In this document: positions 11,010 through 21,000 of the stretch, piece after piece
Layout: every line of letters starts with the position of its first letter
How positions within the stretch are numbered: position 1 is the stretch's first letter
Assembly (NCBI GenBank): GCA_012064415.1
Contig: SSNU01001268.1
Location: 372,001-436,000 of the forward strand
Direction of reading: 5' to 3'
DNA from: Gyrodactylus bullatarudis
Taxonomy: Eukaryota > Platyhelminthes > Monogenea > Gyrodactylidea > Gyrodactylidae
DNA: 64,000 nucleotides
The notes under the pieces: model-generated
Seen by the model: only the letters and a program-made list of their open reading frames with translations
Databases searched by the model: none
Told to the model about the DNA's origin: nothing
Made by a program: the position numbers and the translations under genes

Positions 11010-11554
11010 TAGGGCAACCAAATGACTGTTTTTGCCTGTTTTGTCCATAGATTAATACAGTTGTATTAAGCCTGAAAATCTTATTAAAAAATCTCCTTAT
11101 AGCTTGGTTCACGAGTTGAGTGTGCCTTTTTTCATCCAAAAAAGCCCTTTTTACCCTTTTTGAATTTACACATTAAAAAGGTTTTTTTGCATTAAGAATC
11201 TTAGATACAATCAAAAATTGATAAAAATATGATATCATACGCTTGAATTTGATCTCAGGATACAACTTCAATGAAAAAAAATCGAAGGCTTTTAACTTAA
11301 AAACCATCATGAGATATTCTGCATTTAATGCTTCTAGTAACTTTTGTAAAAAGTTCTTGATGGATTGAAAACGTTTGTGTTAAAAATTTGTTTTGAAAAA
11401 TTGAACCAGAGTGTATCCATACCATGCAAATTGCAACAGTTCATCGGTAAAATGTATTTAATTTAAGCGAAAATTTTTATTTGCCTTTTTTCCAAAATTT
11501 TGCCTGAAAAAACGCCTTTTTTATTCAATAAACTGCCTTTTTCTGGTTGCCCTA
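11010..11554. mobile_element. hAT-type MITE
   Basis: Ends TAGGGCAACCA and TGGTTGCCCTA are perfect 11-bp inverted repeats. Flanks CTTATAAT (11002-11009) and CTCATAAT (11555-11562) match at 7 of 8 positions, the 8-bp target duplication expected of hAT elements. The 545-bp body is AT-rich without a transposase frame. TTTTTGCC-like strings recur just inside both ends. Confidence 0.75.
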
Positions 11555-11873
11555 CTCATAATACTAAAACATGAGAAAAGCATCAGATTAATAAACTAAA
11601 AAATTAACCCAGAATCTGGGTCCCAGATGTTTTCTTTAAAAATACTATCTTTACAATTTTTTTATTTATTTAGTAGATTTAAATGAAATTGTTAGTTTGT
11701 GAACGACTAATCTCGTGAAGAAATCTCATTGGTTATCGATTCTGATTGGTTATTAAGAATATTACCTTTTGGTCATGATGAGTTTTCGAGTCAATATGAA
11801 AAATAGCCTTCGGAGGAGAATTGAAGAAATCATAAAATTTTTTATTGCATATTTTATTATTATAATTAGAATT

Positions 11874-12998
11874 TTAAAGATTTTTAGCACGGATATGTTT
11901 CTCAATCATATGATGCAATACTAACTTTTTGTTGGCTTTCATTGCAATGTCTACGCATTTGGTAAAGTCTCCTATCAAATAATGTTCAAGATTGATATCA
12001 TTCCTATCTTGTATGTGATCCTGATAAAAAGTTGGATAGTATACGTCAGTCTCAAAATCACCAGTTGTGAACATATCATTGAATATACTTATATCAAGAT
12101 TGGCTGAAATTTCCTTGAGATTTCTTTCCACAAATTCTGCAAACGCATCAACTGATGTGTAATGATTATCAAATCTACTCAACAAATCTTGTATTATTCT
12201 TGGAATGATATCCATGTTATCCCTTAGTGTTAGCAAACATTTATGTGATTTAGTGTGTTGCATTTTGCACAAGAGAAATATTTTCTTACAGGCCAGCTCC
12301 TCAATTTTAACCGTGGGCTTAATTTGGTGTAAATCCATGAAAATTTTAATAGCATGGCGCCTATCTCGAATAAGAAAAAAGAGTTCAGTCAATCTAGCCC
12401 TGGCCCAATCCTCAAGTAGAACCAATGGTTCATAATTTTTCTCAAACTCTTGACACGATAAAGATGAATTATAAATATCTTCAAGTATCTGTTCAGTAGG
12501 TTCGAATGTTAATAAAACTCTTCTTTCACAAATCCATCTAGCTCTATGAAACAGGCCTTCTGGACGATCCAATCTTTTCTGGTAAATTGCCCCTATGTAG
12601 TAGAGGATTGTAAAGATTCGTGTATCAGACGCCTTGAAAAATACCTTTGCCTGTGAGTCATTTTTGCAATGTAAAATGAATTCCTCTAATCTATGAGCTT
12701 CATGAGCGAGTGATAGGAGAAAATCGTATTCCCGATCACCGAAAAGTTCGCCAAGAATAAAATCAGTGAACAGGTGATAAAATTCATCCAAGACTTCTTT
12801 ATAATCCCTGATCATGTCGTAGATCAGCTCAATAATTTCCACGAGGAATCCTGGAAGATTCAACTGCCCTACCATTTCTAGAGCTTCTTCCTTTGATATT
12901 TTCCATACGTTAGCTTCTTGACTTTGTCCACTTGAGCAGATCTTAGCTTGAGATTCTCGTAGAGGGCGGAATTCGTAACTAAATCTCTCTTGTGACAT
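11874..12998 (-). CDS. Unrecognised 374-residue helical protein
   Basis: An intronless frame; the ATG at 12998 (MSQERFSYEF) is preferred over a GTG three codons upstream. The protein is charged, predicted to be mostly alpha-helical, and lacks a signal peptide and membrane segments. Mid-protein runs such as HRARWICERRVLLTFEP and LEDWARARLTELFFLIRDR look like stacked helical repeats of a scaffold or trafficking protein. I do not recognise the family. The neighbouring EXOC8 is also a helical trafficking protein, but there is no other evidence linking them. Length and codon use support a real gene. Confidence 0.65.
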   Translation of the reverse strand: MSQERFSYEFRPLRESQAKICSSGQSQEANVWKISKEEALEMVGQLNLPGFLVEIIELIYDMIRDYKEVLDEFYHLFTDFILGELFGDREYDFLLSLAHEAHRLEEFILHCKNDSQAKVFFKASDTRIFTILYYIGAIYQKRLDRPEGLFHRARWICERRVLLTFEPTEQILEDIYNSSLSCQEFEKNYEPLVLLEDWARARLTELFFLIRDRRHAIKIFMDLHQIKPTVKIEELACKKIFLLCKMQHTKSHKCLLTLRDNMDIIPRIIQDLLSRFDNHYTSVDAFAEFVERNLKEISANLDISIFNDMFTTGDFETDVYYPTFYQDHIQDRNDINLEHYLIGDFTKCVDIAMKANKKLVLHHMIEKHIRAKNL

Positions 12999-14998
12999 TT
13001 TTATCACTTCTCAAGTTGCAATTGGAAATATTCTTTATGAAATTATTAACGCGTAATTTATAACTTTCGTTGATAAAAATTTATTTCTCAAATTATAGAT
13101 CCATTTCTTCACTTTTCTGGCATCATTTTTGAAAATTCCTTGTAGAATTTATTCATAAATATTAAAGTTTTGTTAAAAAAAACGCATTGGACTAGACGTT
13201 GAGCGGCGCTTGCCAAGAGAAAACTAAAACTTACTGAGGAGTGGATTTAGGGTGAAAGTTCTCTTCTTCTTGTTAAGAAATAAAATTTTTCTTAAGTAAC
13301 CATGTCTAAGTAAGCCTTTTTCTTTACTCAGATATTAGTTGAATCATTTTCTTATTTTTTATCTCTGCCTATTCAAAAAGTATGGAAATATGAGAAAAAT
13401 CATCAGGAAAAACCTTGGGGGAATAAAATTACCCTAGGTGACTTTCGAAACCCTAACCACAAGAAATTAAAGGATTTTCTGGTAAAAACTATCTATCAAT
13501 AATTATTATAATTAACCTATATATATAAAAATGTAAGTGGGATTTTGTGCGTTTAAAGACTCCGAAACTACTCGACCGAAATTTAGACATCTTATGTAAA
13601 ATTTTCTCTTCTGTGCCATAGACAGTTCAGATTTTTGATTTGATCGAGATCTTCGTCAGGAAACCCGAAGATTCGTCATCGCCACTAGGTACCTCCTTTT
13701 TAAAAACCGAGTTTTGAAAGCTTATTGGTCGAAAAAAAAAATTGCACGTAAGAGTGGAAGAGTTTCTTTCCTATACAAATACACAGAGTCTATTTTCATT
13801 GGCTAATATCCCATATCATTGTGTTTGTATGTAGCTTTTACATCCCAATAGTAATTGCAATGATTATTGCTCTCCTCGACGGTCGAATTATTTCGAGTCT
13901 CTCTCATACCAAGTAAATACGCTTTCTAATTTTTTTTATTCAGGCTGATTCCATTTAATTAAGGATTTTTTCTCAATTTCTTCTCAAGATTATCTCAATT
14001 TGGTTTTGTAATACAGAATCTGTACCCTCTTCTATCTAACAAGTAAAATTCATAACAAATAATTTTTATAAAGCCTGAATTCTTTTGCTTTCAATAAAAA
14101 ATCTAGATTTTCATTGCTTTTAATCAACTCATAAAAGATCAACTTATAAAAGATGATCTCATCTTTTAGTAGTACTTTACCTTAAATTCTTACAAAAATT
14201 TTTAATATTTAAATCTTGCGTCGTCAAAATTTTTGATTTTCGTTAAAAAATTTTTGGGTAATGGAGTAGAATAATTGTTGAAAAATTTTCCCTGCCCCAA
14301 AATTTTTCCAAGTCCAAAAGGGTAGGTCTTGCGTTACCTATTAGTATGTCAGTCACACATTCCTTCTCTATCTCTCTTTGTTTGATGATGTAAGCCCCTT
14401 ATTAAATGTCTTTGGTTAGAAGAAAGATATTTGAACATTTCAAAATGCTATCAGTATTAGAAAATTACGCTCTTTAAGATGATCTAAATTTCAGAATTAT
14501 GTGTTGAATAATAAGCGAGATAGAATATGATCAAATCACCTGCTATAATTTTGATTTACTCGAGTAAAAAGTTTCACATTTCTTTATTAAAAACAAAAGT
14601 TACATAGTTATTTGATCCTGGTAACAAGTGTTCCCCTGAAGCTCATTTCCTTTCAGAAACAAATGATATCTTTCTTCGCTTATTATTTTATTTAAGGTAA
14701 TTCACAAAATATACGCTTGGCCTTTTTTGTCACACATACGTTATATCTAAAAAGAAACAATTAAGAATATTTCAAAGATAATATTTATAGCTCGAAACTT
14801 AACTTTTTATTTTTCTTATGAAATTCTCTTTAGCTGCAACAAGATTCTGAAATTGAATAAACAATAATGAAATTAAATAAAAACTGGATATAATAATTCA
14901 ACTTATCTTTTTTCGTCTTATGTCTAAGCCGTAGTCCCTCATTACTCAATCAATGATCATTCTATATCATTGTTCTGTAATAGAAAAAGGAATTATAT
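12999..14998. other. Intergenic 2 kb with Helitron-like sequence
   Basis: No exon is supportable. Around 13515-13590 the string TATATATATAAAAATG is followed by a segment of the GACTCCGAAACTACTCGACC type, which resembles ends of arthropod Helitrons. A possible other end with GGGTAGGT and CCTATTAGT lies near 14320-14345. I could not find rolling-circle replicase or helicase frames. The element call is tentative. Confidence 0.3.
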
Positions 14999-15706
14999 TT
15001 AACTTTTAGAAGTAGAAATAATTCTTCTATCAAGGGCTTCTTTTGTACAAGTATTGACAGCAGCCTGTGTTGTCAACTGAACTTGTCGCACGATACCTTG
15101 AGTATTTGAGGGGATATGCTGGAAGAGGAACATTGAACATTGTCTTGTATTCCAATCGTCAAGAAGAGCTGGTATTCCATAACTGCAAGCTTTGAAGTCT
15201 ACCATATGGCGATAGTCATCTGAAATTTGCAAAGTTGGTAGCTGATATTGACGATGACCGTTTTGACGAACATGTTCAATGAGTCTACCGGCTTCTTGTC
15301 GGACTTCCTTACGAATGTCACCGGCCATGGCAATTAGAACGACTTCAGGATGTGTAAGGTAACAGTTCCTGCTTAGGGTATCGTGGGCTTGCTGTTTTAG
15401 AATGACGTTGGGAGTCTCGTCTATCCTCAATAGCAGATTGTGGATATGCCTGGCAGCGCATGATTTCGTTTGTAAATGTCTAGCCTTAAACCAAGTAGAC
15501 ACATAAACATTGATTATGAACCGCACTAAGACATAGAGATTATCTGAAGGGTTTTCTTCCCTGATAAATAAACGTAGGATCCTTGATGCGGTTGTCATCC
15601 ATCGTGCATGATGCATTTGTCCTGGCTGGTTGGTCTTGAGGAACTGGACAATGTTGGAAGGACAATCTCTGGGTCCGTATTTGACATAGGATGAGACATA
15701 TAGATT
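14999..15706 (-). pseudogene. Fragment of a probable mobile-element ORF
   Basis: An open frame of about 235 codons ending at TAA (14999-15001). It can be read up to a splice-acceptor-like CTATAG at 15707, where the same frame meets a stop, so the 5' part is missing. The last 100 residues have the layout of a repetitive protein family of unknown function common in arthropod genomes, as I recall it: a HPEVVLIAMAGDIRKEVR-type helix, a QYQLPTL segment, then IPSNTQG...V.LTTQAA and an R-rich close. I know of no established biochemical role. No second exon is visible within about 1 kb upstream, so I treat it as a remnant, but a spliced gene cannot be excluded. Confidence 0.45.
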
Positions 15707-16628
15707 CTATAGTTATCTATTCATAAAAATTGTGCTACTCTTCTACTAGTTGAGGAAGGCTATATTTTTTGAACTAAATTTAAAAAATAGTAAAAAAAAG
15801 TACCGTGGAAACAATAGTGTAAAGAAATAGTACCAGTTACAGCCGGTTCCAAAACTCAGTGAACATTAAATTCTTGGAATTTACGCAAATTTATCCGTAT
15901 ATGCATGGTATATTCGAAATATACATGCATAAAACATCAGCAAACGAAATCTGATAGGCTATACATTTCTCATAACACAGAATGGAAAATTTTTTCTCTT
16001 CAACTACTTGCAATACACTATTTGGCTTTTCAAGGTATTACTTCCATAAATGGAAGAAAATAAAAATGGGATTAGATGAACAGATTTTTTTTCAGATTAT
16101 TTGTCTAGAGTAAAAGTGGACCAACTAGTGATTTTTTGAGACCCTAGTTACTAGTCTATTTATATTTCTTCAAGCTTACCACAGACCAGTTTTTTATTGA
16201 GAATCTTAAACTAAATTACCTAACAGAAAATAGATCCAGAAATTATAGGGGTGTTTAGCAAAAGGAAAATTATTTTTCACTCAAATACTACGTACGTTGT
16301 TAAAATTTGTACTTTAAATTCAGTACTGTATATCCATAAGTTTTCATGGCTATATTTGGTAAGAAAAAGGAGAGGTCAAGACATAGATGATGAAGCTTTT
16401 AAAGTCAATGAGTCTTAGGACATGTTGCAAATTTTACGATCAATTAGACAATGAAAGATTTTTATTTCAATTCATTAATGGATTGTGATGGTGAAATAAG
16501 CCTAGGTCACTTAATCCACTCGAATATGACCATGGGTCAGATAAGAATTGAGTTTCTCTATCGTCATACAAAATTAAAAAGCATCGTATTTTTATAAAAT
16601 ATTTTTATCAAAAATGTAAAGAATATTT
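15707..16628. other. Intergenic 0.9 kb
   Basis: I see no exon. It includes a GTACCGTGGAAACAATAGTG string (about 15802) similar to one near 60421, possibly part of a dispersed repeat. Confidence 0.4.
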
Positions 16629-17807
16629 CTATATTTCTGCATATTCCTTAAGTAATCTGGCCATTTTAGGGCTATGCTTGTGTAGTAGGTTGACTGCGTT
16701 CCTCGGTTGTTGATCTCGATCAAGCTTCTTTCGAATCTTTAAATGATTCGATGAATTCCTCCGACAAATTGTCGAACGTTTATGATAGAGTGCACTATTC
16801 ACATATAAAGATTCAGCATCTGTTTCAATAGGATCTTCCTTTATTCCTCTCAGGGATGAATAGTAATTCTGGTCTGGGCTATAGAAACAAGAAAATCGGT
16901 TCAGGGCTAAAGGTCGAATTTCTTCCTTTTTATTCTCATAGGATTCCTTAGAATCCACTCTAGTTTTTATCGGGCTCTCCAATTCAAAATTGATTTCAGG
17001 CAATGATTTAACTCGATAAATCGGTCCCTCAACTAAACATTTCGACTGATTTAGGAATTTGTAGTCCTCCATGTTCCTCTCCAAGAGGATGACTCCACTC
17101 TCGTTTAGTTCCATTCTCAAATTATCCTGAGACGGATAGTGCTGTATGTTGGTTGGCATTGTGTTTTTTGTATTCTCCTGCTTCTCGTCTTGTTCTTCCC
17201 ACTGACAAGCCTGATCTTTTCTCGTTATCGGACTGGAAGATGTAATTTGTGTTAGGGAAGTTTTTGATGAAATTATCGACGGTTCATTATACAATGCAGG
17301 CTCATTAGGCAGTTCCTCACTCTGGGATACTTCCTTTTGCTCAGATAATATAACCTCTGATGATTTTGATGTTTTCAGTGAATCGTACTTGTGACCCAAA
17401 CTAGAGTCTATTGGACTACTGAGACTATTTTTCCCAGATATCGTCCTCAGGTCAAAGTTCTCTTTTAGCGTTGAAGGCGACGCCTGATTTGAGGATTTGC
17501 TGTCCCGACGTTCCTTCTCAATGATTTTCAAAGCTACTTTGCGACGATTCTCCAAATCTTTCCGTTTCATTATTTCCAATTGGTTTATTGGCGTAATTTT
17601 GGGCTGTCCACTATCTTTGGGTATTACAAAAGTCTTTGAACTATGGTTCGAGCTAGTACAAAGACTCTGTGAAGAGACATATCGATTTGTCAGAGTCCTG
17701 GGACGTTTTCTATGATAGATATTCTCATTTTCCTTTCTCTTCATTAGGCAAAATCTTAGGGCATCCTTCATAAACTGGATAAAGCCCATAGTTTGTGAAG
17801 AATGCAT
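16629..17807 (-). CDS. Orphan disordered protein, 392 aa
   Basis: An intronless frame from ATG at 17807. The sequence is rich in Ser, Lys, Glu and Asn with few hydrophobic stretches, so most of it should be disordered. A Lys/Arg-rich region near residues 20-40 (KRKENENIYHRKRPR) could be a nuclear-localisation signal, and a helical basic segment lies near residues 80-105 (KRKDLENRRKVALKIIEKER). The C-terminus (HSPKMARLLKEYAEI) is a short amphipathic helix. I recognise no domain. It follows the NRF-6-like gene on the same strand, with about 230 bp between them. Confidence 0.6.
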   Translation of the reverse strand: MHSSQTMGFIQFMKDALRFCLMKRKENENIYHRKRPRTLTNRYVSSQSLCTSSNHSSKTFVIPKDSGQPKITPINQLEIMKRKDLENRRKVALKIIEKERRDSKSSNQASPSTLKENFDLRTISGKNSLSSPIDSSLGHKYDSLKTSKSSEVILSEQKEVSQSEELPNEPALYNEPSIISSKTSLTQITSSSPITRKDQACQWEEQDEKQENTKNTMPTNIQHYPSQDNLRMELNESGVILLERNMEDYKFLNQSKCLVEGPIYRVKSLPEINFELESPIKTRVDSKESYENKKEEIRPLALNRFSCFYSPDQNYYSSLRGIKEDPIETDAESLYVNSALYHKRSTICRRNSSNHLKIRKKLDRDQQPRNAVNLLHKHSPKMARLLKEYAEI

Positions 17808-18041
17808 CGCCCAATCTTAATTATATATATATACATACTCATTTAACATCCGCTAGAGTTTGTTACCATTGGAGATTCAAATTTTATTGGTTTCTTCATT
17901 CAATAAATTTTTAATCACTTTTCATGACACACACATATAAATGATGCATAATAATAATATGACTCATTATTCCTACTACTATAATATACAAATCTACAAT
18001 GTACAAGAGCAATTCTTTGTTCAGCAAAAGATTAGATTTAT

Positions 18042-21000
18042 TTATGATTTCTTCCCCATCTCTTTTGAGAACACCCTTTCCAATATGATGGCTTCAACTC
18101 TTCTCAAGGGATCCTCCACCATAACGTACAAGATTATTCCAAGTATCATTGAGACCATATAAGAGCCAAAGAAATAATAAACCTAAAAGTTGAGAACCAA
18201 TGAATAACTCACTGTCATGAATAAGGTCATCTTTGGGGGTTCTATTAACTCTTTCAACATTATGACGATTACCATTGGATGTACCAGGTAGATGGAATAT
18301 GACAACTTTGATAGAGTCTTGTAGAATCCGAGATTGAAGAACCATTTGAGGGGATCTAGGTGAGAAATCAGAGTTTTTAGCCAATCAAGATCAAATTATG
18401 AAATTTGAGCTGGTAAAAACCATGAATTCGTACTTATTCCAGGCCAAAACTACTTTGATTAAGCTTTGTAAAATTTCTGTGATTAAATTTCAACCATTTA
18501 TGGTAATCATTTTTAACTACTGATTGTTTTGAGAACGACAGATTTTCTTGAAATTAAAATTTTTCAGATTATCTTCGTCTATCATATCAGAAAGAGCCAA
18601 AAAGATCTCAAGCAGTAAGGCTCTATTCGAAAACATATGGTGAAAATTTAACTGAAATTAGTTTCAAAATTTCGAATTTACAGATTTAAAAAAATGTTTG
18701 TATTTTTTAAGAAATACCTATAGAATTTAGGGTAAATAAAAGCATTTGAAATTAATTTTACAAATCCAGGAAGAAGAAGAAGAAATTTTGGTATAATTTG
18801 GTTATTTATTTTAAAAGAGAATAGCATTTCAAGATTTCATTGGCTGTAAGAACCGCTGGATATGTTGTCTGTATTTGGAGTAGGCCTGATTAAGGGCATT
18901 CTGATTATGAGCATATTCACAGTCATTACTAAGAGCCCTGAGGGAGTAGAGAATATCAAAAAAGTCAATAAGCTGAGATTTCCTCGTGAAGGAGGCCCAA
19001 GAGTGAAAAGTGTCAGCTTCTTCAAGACAGACATCTTTCGTACTGCATTCAAGGCAAAACATTCTCACCACTTTCGGCTCAAAAATATCTTCCACTACGG
19101 TTATATCCTCATCGATTATTTTGAGGAATTTCTTTCTTGAAACTATAATAAAAGAACCGTACTTTCGATATGGACACATCCTATCATGTTGACTATAGTT
19201 TTTGTAATTTTCAACAAGAATAGGTTCTCTTGCAGCTTGCTTTGATAATCCGGTAAAGTGTTCATCCAGTCTCTTTTCATATTGTGGGAAACGTTTCATT
19301 TCTCTGGGAAATAACTTATCCCTCATATCCTTTGGACACAAGTAGAGAAGACAGGCAATAAGGTTCGGTTCATGGACCTCGATTTGAATTCGATTATTTG
19401 GTCTTAAATTCTTCTTGACATGATTCATTAAGACCCGTGTGAATGCAGTCTCTTGAATCTCAAAGTTTTTTATCCAACGCGTATTCAAACCATCATTCAG
19501 GTTCTGCGTGGCCTCAGCGCTAAGACCGATCGTCTTTGTCGGGAAAAAATCTCCATTCACTCTCGGGACTTTGGCATTCTTGAGAATATTATTCTTTATT
19601 TCACTTTCATCAATGATTCCCATCTCCGGAGATATGAAGACATTCTTAAGAATTACCTTGTCCGAATACAGTTTGTCGCCGACGAAAACTGCAATTTTCT
19701 CTGCTGACTCATCGGAATACTTGAAATCATCAAATGCATCACGACTAGTGAACTGAAAGAGTCCTCTAACTTTTCGAACAGCCTCTCGTTCATCATCTGT
19801 CTTTGGTTTGTATTCTGACTTGACATCAGACTTTAACTCAACTCTCGGCTGAATCTCAACCTTGTTAAATATATTTCGATTAAAATTATTTATCCCAAAC
19901 GAGTTACCCACTGTAATACAATCAATCTTATTGATATATGCCTTGTCAGATTTCTCAGATCCAATAGTCCCGGAAAAATGTTTGCCCACTTCCAGTATAT
20001 TCGGCTCAAAGACATCCTCGTAAACTACTGAACTGTTTGAGAGTACCTTGTACTTGAAGCTCTTCTTACTAATCAGAGCATTTACGTTCTCCCGCTCATT
20101 AGCCTCTAAATAGTCGAGATTCCTTTCAATTTTTATCTTGGCATTATGAACCAAAGCCGGGGATCTTGTTATTGAAGATGATCGCTTCGATACTGATGAA
20201 CTCCTCTTGGAGGAGACACTTGATTTCCTCGACTTTTTACCTTCTGACTTGGATTCTCTCTTTGGCACATTTACGAGAGGTTCAAAATCAAATTTGTATC
20301 GAATGTACCTTGATTCCTTCTCTACTATCAGGGAAAAATTGCTCAATCTCTGCTTAAGGGAGAATGTCGTCTGGTATTCCTTTTGGGACTCGAATAGACG
20401 ACTATGATCATCTGACTGAGGCAGCTTCAACTTTATACACATTCTACGATCTTTGACAATGGGATTCTTTTGAAATTCACTCTGGAAAGAGGAATTATGG
20501 ATCTTCTCCCTTAGTACCTCATACAGAGACTTGTAGGGTGAGTCACAACACAGAGTGAACCCACGTATGACAAACTTGTCATTTTCCTTGGTTACATAAT
20601 AAGCCAATATCTTGTACTTGTCATCTTCATTCACCTGGAAAGCAATATCATTCTTACTGTTCTGCGAGGCAATGTAACAAAAGACTGGCTCAATAAAGGT
20701 TTCCTCCTCCTTCTCACCGCTATCCTCCTTCAAAATTGTATAATTCACCTCACGAATTATCACAAAGCCTTTTGTGTAGAAGCAACATCTCTTGTTATTT
20801 TGCACAAAGTAATTGTGTAAAATAAACCCCAAGTCGGGTTCATAATAATTATCACCGGACTCATACTCATCTTGCCTATAAATGGTAAATTGACTACGCT
20901 TAGTTATCGGTCCCCCCAACGCCTGTGAAATTGATTTATCGTCTTCTTTCAAGGAGAAAGTTTCCCTCTTCAATATTGTTGACTTGATATCGATTTTGAT

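Noticed and set aside
13515..14345. Confident Helitron call
   Set aside because: Only end-like strings are present; no Rep/helicase coding, and neither the 5' TC nor the 3' CTRR hairpin end could be fixed.
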